Translations under genes and position numbers: made by a program | Assembly (NCBI GenBank): GCA_963693315.1 | Contig: OY856187.1 | Location: 392,721,984-392,785,983, forward strand | Length of the DNA stretch: 64,000 nt | Direction: 5' to 3' | DNA from: Diogma glabrata | Lineage: Eukaryota > Arthropoda > Insecta > Diptera > Cylindrotomidae | In this document: piece after piece, positions 20,831-31,955 of the stretch | Position numbering within the stretch: position 1 is the first letter of the stretch | Layout: the number at the start of each line of letters is the position of its first letter | Notes under the pieces: generated by a model | What the model was told of the DNA's origin: nothing | The model's database searches: none | The model's input: only the letters and a program-made list of their open reading frames with translations

Positions 20831-23800
20831 CAATTGTTCTCCAAATGACCTTTATTGAAACTTTATAGAAGTTTTAAAGAAACTAGGTAGTAGTTGAAGC
20901 TAGTTTCAATAAGACCGTTAGGGGTATTTAAAGAAGATAGAATGCTAGTTGGCAGTGGATTTTTTTTGTGTTGACAGCCAGCTATAAACCAACACTGATG
21001 CTCATAAAATCGTAGTTTATAAAACTTATGCTTTAGTTTTCGTTGCACATTTACTAAACCTTCTATCGTTGTGATTTTTTTCATGTGTTTTAGCCTTTCA
21101 AATTTGGAACTAACAGAAAGGAAGATATGGGATGATATAGTGTTTTAATATAAAAAAACGTTATGTTTCTTAAATTCAATCCTTTTTGTCCACCCCCATT
21201 TCCACCGATTACCAATGGTCTAATCAATGACGTGTTAATTTTTTCAAATTATCAATATTTTACCTTAACGTTTCGAATAAAAGAGGTGGTGGAGTGTGGG
21301 TGGTTAAATACGAACATTTTTGAATATGAAAAATTTATTTTCGAAAAGGCTCTAGGAAACTTTCAAAAACGAAAACCTTATCGATCTTAAACGATTTAAT
21401 GTCTATATGGATTAGAACACTCTCCAAACACAACATCAGAATTTTGAGAAAACTAAACTTAAGATAAGCAATAACGTTTAATTTGATTTTTATAGAAACA
21501 CAAATCTTTGAATTTCTCAAAGTCTCTGTGATTTATCTCTAATACTATAAATATTCGTAACAAAGCTTCTAAATTCTCAAATTAAAAAAAAACTCTTATC
21601 TCTCCAAACATTTCTTAAACAGAAGAACATTTTCTTGATGTCCTTTTGAATTGAACAGAAAAAAACTGTTTTTCTTGGCGCCTCAAAGCCTATTATTGGA
21701 TGCCATTTAATTTTTTTTTTTCGCTTTGCAAATTGTTTTTGTTGTGTTGTTTTTCCGTTTTAAGTAGACACAAACAATTTATCTTCCATTCTTCAATAAT
21801 TTTTATGGTCGTACTATAACAGAACAGAAGGGAGAATAGAAGTTATCAACTATATTTTTTCTGATTAATAATTTTAGTTGTAGGCGGCGGATGAAAATAT
21901 GGAAAACTATATTTTTTTTCATCAACTTTATTAGTAGCAAAATAATAATGTTTGGAAATGAAGAAATTGATGATGAAGAGTTAGACAGTTTCTTTTTATA
22001 CATTTTTTTTTTTGAAAAACAAATGACTCAGCAAAAACTGATTAATGCTAAAAAGAGCTTTTATATGTAACATAAATTACTTTTATATAGAAGAATTTTA
22101 ATAAAAATTTATTTCAAGAATTATGAATATTTCCGGCAAGAACCATGTTTTTATAGTGATAAAACGCATACCTTGTTTTTGTTGATGGATCGTTTGATGT
22201 GTGAATGGTATGATGAATAGATGTAAAAAGTTTAAATTGAGCATTTTGTTGGAAATGCTTTGATTATACATCTATTTGGACTATGTTATTCTTGATAAAC
22301 AGTATTAATTGTTATTTATTTCTTTTCCACGTTAAAAATATAAAATACTACAGAACTGGTTACTTGATAAAATCTTTTATTTGTACAACTGAATTTGATT
22401 AAAATTATTACAAGCACATTCTGAACTAAGATGTACAGTTAATAGGCCAAATTTTGTAAGGCATGTAAGACAGGGGCTTTATTTCGGCATTTTGTGCAAT
22501 AGAAAAAAAACATTTGGCACAGAAGTGGTGTAACAATAATTTTTTTTCGTTACAAATTGTGGGGCAACCAACACCTTTCGAAAGTTTCGAGCCGGGCTTT
22601 CGACTTAAATGCAAAAAAGGAACCTAAAAACTACACAAATCGGTTCTTTAAGAAGGTTAATTTGGACGAAAAAGAAGAACGATAGCTCAACCAATGAAAA
22701 TAAATAATAAAAGACATTTTTCGGTTTCGAATACTGTTGACGTGCTAACCAATAAAGTGTCTACCTTGTAGGTTTTACACCTAAAAATTTGAACGGTAAG
22801 GTAGAAAGCATTTCAAAATAACTGGATTTACTAAAGAAACAACAACAATTGCATTCAGATTTCTCAACTGTTTCAGATAATTCAGTTACATAATTGAAAT
22901 CGAATCTACGATTATACCGAAAATTTTGCTGTCATTCTACGAAAAATTATTGTAAAGGTTATTCGTATAATTTTTCATGAAAAAGGTAAAGTTAGAACTT
23001 AAAATTTTAGCCATTGAAAATAATATCTTTCAACAAACAAATTATGGCAAATATAAAATCATTCAACCAAACTTAATCCAAATGGCATCACGTTTCGATT
23101 TGTTCATTTACAATTCATTTGATTCGGGTACAAAACAAAACAAAACTGAAATAAAAATCGAAAGTTTTATTTTATATCAGCAATGTTACCTCCTGAGAAA
23201 ATAACAAAACTAAACTTTATCTGATATAAATACTTTCGACTGAAACTTCAACAAAGAGCCTATTTGTGAAGTAGATCCCACGATTCACAGGTCAACGATT
23301 TAGAGAGATTTCGTTATCTTTAGGCTAGCCAACGTAATTAGTTTATGTTGATTGTCGAAAACAGGTATATAAACATTACATAGAAAAATAGGATAGTGTT
23401 ATAGAGCGTTATTTGGTCAACGTTATTTTTGTCATTTTTACTCTGGTGTTATTTCATGGAAACAAAAACTAAGTAAACCAAAAATTTGCTGTTAACATTT
23501 ATTCAACCTTACAATGATGAAAAACAACAAAAACCGGAACATAGATATCTTGGGACAAACATTTGTTAATGCACCCTTTTTAGACAAGATATTTTTCTGT
23601 AAATAATAAAAATAAATAACGAAATGTATGTAGGTTGAGTTTTTAGGATAAAACAGAAAACAAGAATGAAGCTTTAACATCTTCAGAATAAAATTAAGAT
23701 GAAAAATATATGATTTTCATTTTTTTTTTCACTGTTTATATTATTAAAGATAAGAAAAAGCTGAAAATTTGTTTAGCTTTATTTTTTACTTACATTTTGT

Positions 23801-24585
23801 TGTTTTAAATGATATAATTTATATCGAATAAAAGTGATATGAATTTGAATTAGAATACGAATCACAGCAGCACAAAGTTACTTTTTAGAACTTGGTCTTA
23901 TAACAAAATGTTGTGGATTATAGTTGCCCGACAGGATTCCTGCAGTGCAAGCTGTTTGCACTAACTAACTGTAACGACGGACTATTTTCGATTTTTGCTC
24001 TGAAATAATAGTATTCATATTCAAAAAAAAAAATTCGCTAATAACTTATTGATTTACTTCAATTGTGATAAACATGGACGTTTATTTGTACTACTGTAGA
24101 ATTGAACTCAGCTTCAATTAATAAACATGTTTTGGTAGATGATTTTTTTATTTGAAAAAATAAATTAAATTAATTATTTGCAAAAATGGCTTATTATGAT
24201 TGGAAGGGGAAACAGAGAATCAATAATATGATATACAAACGATCAAATTTTTTAGATCGGGGCTATTAGAATATAAAATTAAACCAAAATGATAAGTGTT
24301 GATAAAATTAATAAAATTAAAACAAATGGTGATTAATCATTGTCATATATGTTGTTATTTTGTATAAAATTAATAAAAATAATTATAAAATAAATAAACT
24401 TAAATTATAAATAATTAATTATGTTCATTGTGAAATTATTTTTCTATTGATAAAAGTTTGATAATAGAAGATTATTAAATAAAGTAGTTGTGCTGAAAAC
24501 TGTTATTTGTTTTAGCAGCTGCCTTTAATTTCATGCAGAATTGAATATTGAAAAACAGTTTATTTGAAAAAAACGATGAACAACG
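20831..24585. other. AT-rich DNA, no gene seen
   Basis: Short frames of 60-75 residues occur (20863, 21163, 21803, 22426, 22977, 23492). None shows a domain motif, conserved cysteine pattern or signal peptide that I would support. No terminal repeats or tandem arrays were recognised. Confidence 0.5.
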
Positions 24586-24897
24586 ATGAAGTGTTTTATG
24601 TGTAAGAATGATTTTATAACAACAGACGCATTGTTAGTTCATCTGAGTGTTTTTCATGGTCTGGGAGAAATGAGTGAATATAGTTATTATAACGACAATG
24701 ATGTAATTTGTTCGCAGCATTTTGAGGAAAATGGTTAAGATTAAAGTTCACCGATTAGGATACGTCTTAAGAAAACTGCAATACCTACTATTTTAAATCA
24801 AATGTTTGGGGAATTGTTAATAAAGGGAGTTGTCACAGAAAATAAACGAAGACGTAAAATAAAAGATGAAGAAGACAACATTCAAGAAATAAATTAA
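24586..24897 (+). pseudogene. THAP-like / C2H2 zinc-finger fragment, two stops
   Basis: From ATG 24586 one frame of 104 codons runs to TAA 24895-24897, broken by TAA at 24736 and 24742. Cys3, Cys6, Cys42 and His45 give C-x2-C-x35-C-x2-H, the C2CH spacing of THAP DNA-binding domains. The sequence around them (VICSQHFEE, then RIRLKKTAIPTIL after the stops) matches the THAP 'C..HF' and 'AVPTIF'-like box. His19 and His24 also make residues 3-24 a plausible C2H2 finger. The C-terminus is basic (KRRRKIKDEE). THAP domains occur in P-element-type transposases and host proteins; too little is left to say which. Confidence 0.5.
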
Positions 24898-25214
24898 TAT
24901 AAGCTTTTTATTGAACTTTGATTTATATAATTTTTATGATTTGTTTTTGTAAAACTAAATTATTATATTTGTTGGAAATCAATAAGTTTCTTTACAATTT
25001 CAAAGAGATTCAGGATCAGAGATTTGCAAGTTTAAATTTAATTGTCTTAGATTCAGTTTTTATATATTTTTGAATATTTGTTAAAATAAAGTTTTCCGGT
25101 GTAATATTATATCCGTAGAAAAGACCAATATACGTAACATGGCGTCCGAAACGAAGGGACTCTTTATTTTTTACAGTTTACGGAACATAAATAATGAGAA
25201 AAAATGATAAAGGC
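24898..25214. other. AT-rich spacer, no gene seen
   Basis: No gene or repeat recognised. Confidence 0.5.
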
Positions 25215-25450
25215 ATATTTTTATCAGTCTAGCCGCATAGAGGATCAATTTTTTTTATTTGTACATTTTTTTATTTTAGATCTACGGGTGTGACAGCCTC
25301 CCGAACTCTAGTCTCTGCTATTGACATTTGAGCTAACGTAAAATATCACATACTACTGGCAATAGCAGTGAGGTATCAGTAGCCAAGGTGATATGATATG
25401 GTGCTGGCAGATGAATCTATCAGTCAACGGTAGCACCCTCAATCTTAGCT
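25215..25450 (-). repeat. Dispersed repeat X, copy B (reversed)
   Basis: Reverse complement of 6685-6910 over about 225 bp with scattered differences. Its outer edge (CTCAATCTTAGCTA) is exactly where the MITE at 25452 begins, so the MITE inserted at or near the end of X. Confidence 0.7.
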
Positions 25451-25451
25451 A

Positions 25452-25612
25452 CACTGATAGAAAAATCGGTCACCACAAACTCTTTTGTGCCAGCCGAATT
25501 TTTTCTGACACAATAACCTTTGAAGAAACAACAACCGAATTTGAGGTTATTGTGACAGAAAACATTCGGTTGGCAAAAAGCGTTTGTAGTGACCGAATTT
25601 TTTCTTTCAGTG
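25452..25612. mobile_element. 161-bp hairpin MITE with TA target duplication
   Basis: Left arm 25452-25522 and right arm 25543-25612 are inverted repeats of about 70 bp (ends CACTGATAGAAAAATCGGTC and the complement of GACCGAATTTTTTCTTTCAGTG), separated by ~20 bp. TA flanks both ends (25450-25451 and 25613-25614), the target duplication of Tc1/mariner-type elements. No coding capacity. The 86-residue frame across it is a by-product. Superfamily assignment rests on the TA duplication alone. Confidence 0.75.
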
Positions 25613-25627
25613 TAGGGAGTATCTCTA

Positions 25628-25935
25628 CTAGCAAACTAACTTCTCAATTTTGAGTGAAACCAGCTAAAGTTTCAATAAAGCTTTTTCAAAGCTTCTAAGT
25701 GGAAACAAGTTAAATTTACTTCTATAGAGTCTCTATAGAACTTCCACAAAGAAACTATACCCACCACTGGAATGAAAGTTTTTAACATACTTCTATATTT
25801 AATATTATAATCTTTATTGAAACTTATCTACACAACTCTAGATAAAACTTCTGAAAAAGCTATAAAGTTGAAGCTATCATTCGGATTGAAGTAGTTTCGG
25901 TTGTAATTGTGTAAAGAGCTTAGAGACTATATGAC
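25628..25935 (+). repeat. Dispersed repeat Y, copy B (uninterrupted)
   Basis: Full-length relative of the copy split by the LOA-like LINE (7760-8022 plus 13280-13345). Copies A and B both sit a short way from an X repeat, but X is in opposite orientations, so X and Y are not simply one element. Confidence 0.65.
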
Positions 25936-28115
25936 GCAACAAACATTTTCATAGAAGGAAAAAATTATATTTTAATATATTTTTCTTAATTTCATAATAC
26001 TCATAACTTACATATGTATTTAAAAAAAAAAATGTTTATAGTGTTGTGTTATTTTATTCTTCGAAATATATATTATTTGCGTTTTGGGTAAATTATTTTC
26101 AGGAGCTTACTATTGTTGTTTAAAAGGTCATAAAATATTCCACAATAATTTGTTAAATTATATTTCGCACACAAAATGGCTTTCAAAGTCTCTAGTAGAG
26201 ATTCTCGAGATGCTCGAGAAAGGATTTAGTAGAATTTGGAAAAAAATTAGATTTTCGAGATTCTCATTCCTCGATAAATATTGTCTGCAAGAAACTACCA
26301 TAAATCCGATTTAATTCTCCAACAAAAAAAACTTTTAGTTGACTATTGTGTACTCCGAACTGTCTTGGTATACAGCATACAACTTTTTCGAATGAAAAAC
26401 TTAAACAATTTAATTTGGAATCAACTTTATTTTATTTGATATTAATTTTAACAAAAGGAAGTTTTTTCACTTAACCCGTTGACGGTCTAAATGGGAGTCT
26501 CCTAATTTTACCTAAGTTTAAATAACTTATTCCATTTTGGAGGGAAGTGTTAGTATATAAATATATTAATTTATTTAATTTATTAGTTGTAGAAATAAAT
26601 AGAAAAGGTGTGATAATCAAATTATTTATTAATTGGTCAAAACATTTACTAAATGTTTTGACCTATGTATATCTAAAATCTGTAATTTTTTCATAAATAT
26701 TATTCTAATGTCAACAAACTGATTTGAAACATATTTAAATTTCAGCAAAAATAATTAAAAATAACATAATGTCAATCTAAGGCTATTTTTCGCAAATATC
26801 TTATTTAATTAGTATAATGAAAAAAATTGATAAAACAAATTTTTTTTATAATTTAACTGTTATTCTATATATATTTCAGCTTGTTAGGCCATCTTCGGGC
26901 TTACTCCATTCCGGATAAATTAAAAAAGATAAATTGTTTATTTATTTTCTTCATTCAACTTGTTAAATAAGTAATATCCATTAAGTAACAAGAGATTGGG
27001 ATTATGTTATTTAAAAACATACGCCAGGTTTCAACAGGAAATAGTGTTAATTATATAATTAAAAATTATTATTAACAAAAATATATACATTTCATGAGAC
27101 ATATTTCCAATTTTTATGACATAAAAATGATTGTGCTGAATTTTGACGAGTTTGGATATATTGGGAAATAAGGTTGTTGAATAGAATGAATGAGTGGTAA
27201 ATGTAAATTGAGAAACGTGGAAATTTGCTATTGATTCAAAATATGGAAATACAAGTACGATTTCCAAAATTAGGGTAATTGTAAAATTATTTAAAAACTC
27301 GCCAGTTTGCAATAATATTTTGCAAAATAATATAAAAAAATTGATGGAGAAGAGAAACGAGTTGCAATTACTCTTGAATTGCAAGACCATTTTTGCGAGT
27401 CAAAGCATCAGTTGTTAAGACTTTAAATTATCTTAATTTAAATCAATTATGGAATAAAAAAAAAGTTGATATGGTTGTTTTAAATATTTTGAGTGTTTCT
27501 CTTAAATAGCCACAAAATCAATAAAAGCTCTCTACCGTCAGGGTGCTTAATTATTATCTGCACAGGGAATCCTAAAATTTCTATTCAAATATCTTTGGAA
27601 AAATAATTCAGAAATATGTAGCCGCCTAATTGTTTTTTTTAAATACAATCTCAAATTTGTAAAACAGATATAGTTCAATAGCTTTGTTGCGGCGACCATG
27701 GCCTGAAAACCGCCCTGAAGACCGTCAAGCAGATACAAATAAAAACATTTAGAAAATTTTGACAATTATCGCTACTATCTTCATAAGTATAAATACGTGA
27801 AATTTCTTAAAACTTATGACATTTTCTAAGTACAATTAAATCATTATATTCAAATAATAAAGTAGTGCTAAGAATATAATAAAAATTAAATTGGTCTAAG
27901 GAAAGAAACTAAAGTAAGAATAATGTAAATTAACATAGAATTATTTTCATTGTAAATCTTATTTTTAGGAAATTTAAAGCGACACCAAACATAACCAAAA
28001 TAAATAAAAAGTTGTGAAATTTATCGAGTGTGTTTCTGTTAGCTAAAATTTCCAACAAGCTTCATTATTGAAATTTCTTCACAATCCAAAGTCACTTAGC
28101 CAACCTGAGGAAAAC
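25936..28115. other. AT-rich DNA, no gene seen
   Basis: Frames of 76 (26084), 119 (27031, minus) and 72 residues (27547, minus) have no recognisable domain. The 119-residue one is hydrophobic and T-rich and I do not support it as a gene. Confidence 0.5.
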
Positions 28116-28660
28116 GGTTTTTTTCGGTTTGATTAAAAGAAGGCAATTTTTTACTTCGGTCTGAAAGACCTAGGTATTGCATTCATAAGCCAAAAGTGAA
28201 ATTTTTACCTCAACTTTTTTGGCATTTCTCGACGTTTTAGGACTTACTGATTCTAAAAAAGCAAAATAAAATGTGTGTCTGCTGGCCGGCCGGCCGGCCG
28301 TCACAACCTACGAAATCTAGAAAACCGCTGGGCTCCCGCTTTACTCCCATTGAAGAAAACCGCTTTACTCCCATTGAGTAAGCCTATTTTTCTAAAAATA
28401 GGTTTACTCAATGGGAAGAGCTGAAAGAACGATGTGTTCGATAACTGAACCGGATTGGTATGTGAGACCAAAATCTAGATTATTGCATTATAAGTTTGTC
28501 AAAAAAATGTTGTCAAGTGTGTCAAAAGAATGTTTTATTTATTTATTTTTTTACCTAATTTTTTGGAAAAATAAAATTAATTATTTGTACGACATGAAAT
28601 TTTATTATTATTATTGAGAATTATAAGTTAGTCAAAAAAATAATGTCAAGTCAATTTTTT
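28116..28660 (+). repeat. Dispersed repeat C, copy 1 (GGCCGGCC core)
   Basis: Shared with 46205-46860 (reverse) and 47528-47645 plus 48376-48668 (forward). Landmarks are CTTCGGTCTGAAAGACCTA, GGCATTTCTCGACGTTTTAG, GATTCTAAAAAAGCA, a run of GGCC repeats (28284-28300), GTCACAACCTACGAAATC, TTTACTCAATGGGAAGAGC, and TTGTCAAGTGTGTCAAAAGA. It contains a small internal palindrome, ACTCCCATTGA...TCAATGGGA (28345-28412). No open frame is conserved. Confidence 0.8.
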
Positions 28661-28661
28661 T

Positions 28662-29838
28662 TTACCGGAAGTAAAAAAACGGAAGTTGGGATGCAGAATT
28701 TTTGTAAATCATACTAAATGTTTATGTACAAAGTTTCATCCAATTTGATTATCAGATACAGATGTTATAGTGCTTTAAAAAAAACAGGTGTATGGGACAC
28801 CCCCCACCACTTTGTTCACTATCGCTCAAAAACTAATCAGTTCTTTACCATACATGTTTGAATTTTTTTCCAAAGTGTCATCAAAATTCGTTTACGAACG
28901 AATGCTGTGTGCTCCCAACAAACATTGAAAAAATGATGACACAGTAAACAGGTGTTCGGGAGACCCCGTACCACTTATCCCAATATTGTCCAAAAACTAA
29001 TCAGTTTTTTGTCATTTAAGTCTCCATCTTTTTCCAAAGTGTCATTAGAATTGATTAATGAATGAAGTCTGTATGCTCCCAACAAACTTTAAAAACAAAG
29101 TGTGAAAAGTCAGCAGTTGTATGGTAGGCCCCCGCCACTTTGATCAATGTGTCCCAAAAGATGATAATTATCTTTTTACACTAATTGGAACCCTATTCCA
29201 TAAGTTTCATCATAATCACTTCATTATTGTAGGCTGTAGTGTGCATAGACACTGAAAAAACTACAAAAAAATACAAAAAAATTTTTTTACCGGAAGTGAA
29301 AAACCGGAAGTTGGGATGCAGAACTATTGTGAATCGTACTATATACTCGTGTACCAAGTTTTATCCAATTCGCTTATCAGGTACAGATGTTATAGAGCTT
29401 TCAAAAAAAACGGTGCTCCAGGGACCCCCCCACAAGTTTGTTCACTATCGCTCAAAAACTAATCAGTTCTTTGTCATACATGTTTGCATCTTTTTTCAAA
29501 GTGTCATAAAAATTCATTCACGAATGAATGTTTTATGCTCCCAACAAACATAAAAACATTGTGGAAAAAACCACCTGTTGTATGGTGGACCCCCCAACCC
29601 TTTAACCAATGTGCTCCACAAGCTGATAAAATCTTTCTCATGTTATTTAAAAGCTTTTCCCAACGTTTCATGAAAATCGATCGGTAATTGTAGGCTACAG
29701 TAGGGATAAACACTTGAAAAAAAAACTTTTTAACCGGAAGTGACAAACTGGAAGTTAGTATGCAGAAATATTGGAAACAGTACTAAAACTTATATACTTA
29801 GTTTCAATAAGATCATAGGTCGCGATCAGAAGTTATTG
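28662..29838 (+). repeat. Complex tandem repeat S (units ~625 and ~443 bp)
   Basis: A header beginning TTACCGGAAGT and including GGAAGTTGGGATGCAGAA starts at 28662, 29287 and (partial) 29730. Each header is followed by ~160-bp subunits of the form GGTGT..GGGA.ACCCC..CCACTTTG, CTCAAAAACTAATCAGTT, TTTCCAAAGTGTCAT and CTCCCAACAAAC. Unit 1 holds three subunits, unit 2 holds two; unit 3 is cut by the LINE at ~29838 and resumes at 34566. It directly follows repeat C, so C and S may belong to one larger element. Confidence 0.75.
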
Positions 29839-29848
29839 CCAAGTCAAC

Positions 29849-30668
29849 ATGGCGGCAACTGATGTTGACGAGTTGTGCGGCTTGTGTCGTAAAAATATTA
29901 ATTTTGAAAGTGAAGAAAGTGTTTTATGTAAAGGTGATTGCAATTAAGATATCATTTAAAGTGTTCTCAAATAAGTGTTAAAGATTTTACTAAATATAAT
30001 AAAGATAAATATCAGATTTGGTTTTGTAAATCATGTATAAACTCTAAATCAACAATTATGTCTTTGCGTAAAAAATGCACTCAATCAAAACCTACGTCAT
30101 CATCTAATACGAAAGAATTAACTTCTACACCAACAAATGAACAACAAAATGAAGCAACAACAGTTAATTTTTCTGATGAAGCTGTTAATGTATTAAAGTT
30201 GATTATGTGCAAAATCGACTACGTAATTGAACAAAATGAATCTTTAAACAACCAAGTAGAGAAAATAAACAAAGAGCTGTGTGAGAGAGTAATTACATTG
30301 GAAACTAAAGTTGATGAACTTGAGAAAATAAATTTAAAATTGAATCAACAAGTAGAAAATTTTAACTTTAGACTAAACGAGTTCGACCAATCTAAATTAT
30401 CCAACAACATCGAAATATCGGGCATACCAAAAATGAACGATGAAAACAAAAACCTACTTTCAGATGTGATTATTAAACTTAGTAAGGCAGTTGATGCAAA
30501 CATAATCCAGGAAAATATAGAATTTATATACCGCAAAAAACATACTACTGCTAATATTGGGATGTCAAGTCCGATCATTGTTTGCATAAAAAACAAATTA
30601 ATTAAAGATGAGTTTATAAAAAAATGCCGTAATTATAAAGGTCTAAAAACTTCAATACTCGATATGAA
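29849..30668 (+). pseudogene. CR1-like LINE ORF1 (PHD finger, coiled coil, RRM-like)
   Basis: The frame starts at ATG 29849 with CGLC and VLCKGDC, then hits TAA at 29945. The rest of the finger (YHLKC and WFCKSC) continues in another frame from 29938, so a single-base frameshift splits a PHD-type zinc finger. A Ser/Thr/Lys-rich linker, then a long coiled coil (residues ~85-150 of the second frame, heptad Leu/Val/Ile), and an RRM-like start (NNIEISGIP) follow, as in LINE RNA-binding proteins. The frame is cut at 30668 by the antisense LINE's tail. It would bind element RNA. Confidence 0.75.
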
Positions 30669-30669
30669 T

Positions 30670-30700
<31 letters not shown>

Positions 30701-31955
30701 TACAGTGTAGTATCACATAAGGAATTCCTTTTTAAACCGAAGTTTATCGTGAACTAAGTTTAATATTAAAATATTAATTATTCATTGATTAATTAATACA
30801 AAAAAAAAAAAAAAAAGAATTAAATAATTGTGAAAATAAAGAATTATTGAAAATGTAACAAAATCAATCTGGTGACATTAATGAACTGCTTTCTTTAATA
30901 AATAGTAATTTGAGTTCAAAAAGCCTAAACTTATTGATTATCACTTCTGTGCAATGACCAAACCCTTAACATGAGGAGAAATGAAGCAAGCATTTCCTCT
31001 TGAAGTCAGAAGTTGATTCAAGAATTCTAATGCCTGCTTCAAGATTATTCCACAATCTAATACTCTCAACAAAGAACGATGATCTAAATTGTGAAGAAAG
31101 GCAACTGTTTGGAAGTTTCAGTAACTTATTTCGTTGAAATCTTGGAAAAATGAGAAGTTCATAAAGATAGTCTGGACATTTATATTTTATTAAATTATGC
31201 AAAAATAGACAAGTACGATATTTAAGATAATTTTCAAGAGAACAATTTAAAATTTGAAAAGAAAAGGTAGAAATTGAACTAAATCTGTTTCGATTAAATA
31301 TATATCTTGCGCAGTTATTAAATGTTACATTTAGTAAATCCCAACTTTTTCTTGAACAATTATGGAAAATATTTGAGCAATATAGTAATTTGGGTATTAT
31401 TAAAGCTCTAACAAGTTTCAAACGTAAATTGACAGGTGTGAAACTAACTGATTGATAAAGCATCCCTAAGCAACTGTTAACTTCACCACAAATTTTAATA
31501 ACATGATCATCAAAAGTGAGATCATAATTAAGAATTAAACCTAATGATTTTGTTTTTTCAACATAATTAATGACATTACCATCAAATAAAATGGGAGGAG
31601 GATTATTAATTTTCTTTCTGCTAATAATCATAGCATGTGATTTTAATGGGTTAACATAAACATGATTCAAATTTGTCCAATCAGAAATAGAAGAAAGAGA
31701 AGCATTCATTTTATCAACACATAAATTAAATTGATCAGACGGAAAAGAACAATAAATCTGAGAGTCATCCGCATAAAGATGGGTATTGATGTCAACATAA
31801 TCAGGAAGGTCATTAATAAAAATAGTGAATAATAAAGCAGATAAAATGCCACCTTGAGGAGTACCAGAGCTAATCTCAACTTGATGTGATAGAATATTAT
31901 TAATAGAAACTTGTTGTTTGCGATTAGATAAAAACGATTTAATAATGCTGTCGTA
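30669..31955 (-). mobile_element. 5'-truncated LINE inserted antisense into the CR1-like LINE
   Basis: In minus orientation this runs from within the RT (about 31955) to a tail of TAAA repeats (30669-30700). It contains the RT C-terminal half and a ~290-base 3' region, including a 17-base A/T homopolymer (30800-30817). RT motifs differ from the host LINE, so it is a different family. Host sequences between the coiled-coil protein and the ORF2 linker are missing across the junction. Confidence 0.7.
30966..31955 (-). pseudogene. LINE RT, C-terminal part
   Basis: About 330 residues are open in one frame from the truncation point to TAA at 30966: FLSNRKQQV, SGTPQGGILSALLF, then catalytic YADDSQIY, followed by KTKSLGLILN and an RT thumb and C-terminal region ending at a Cys. 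The first ATG (31709) lies inside the RT and is not a start. Motif A and everything upstream are missing, so it is dead, although no stop interrupts what remains. Confidence 0.8.

Noticed and set aside
22977..23204. 75-residue frame with ATG start as a possible small gene
   Set aside because: Lys/Ile/Asn-rich composition expected of AT-rich non-coding DNA and no motif.
27031..27390. 119-residue hydrophobic minus-strand frame, possible membrane protein exon
   Set aside because: T-rich DNA readily gives Phe/Ile/Leu-rich frames; no splice context, conserved motif or charge pattern of a receptor family was seen.
30780..30955. Plus-strand stretch reading SKSLNLL, similar to a LINE endonuclease start
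   Set aside because: It fits better as the 3' UTR of the antisense LINE, which ends at the TAAA tail at 30669; the resemblance is short and followed by a stop.
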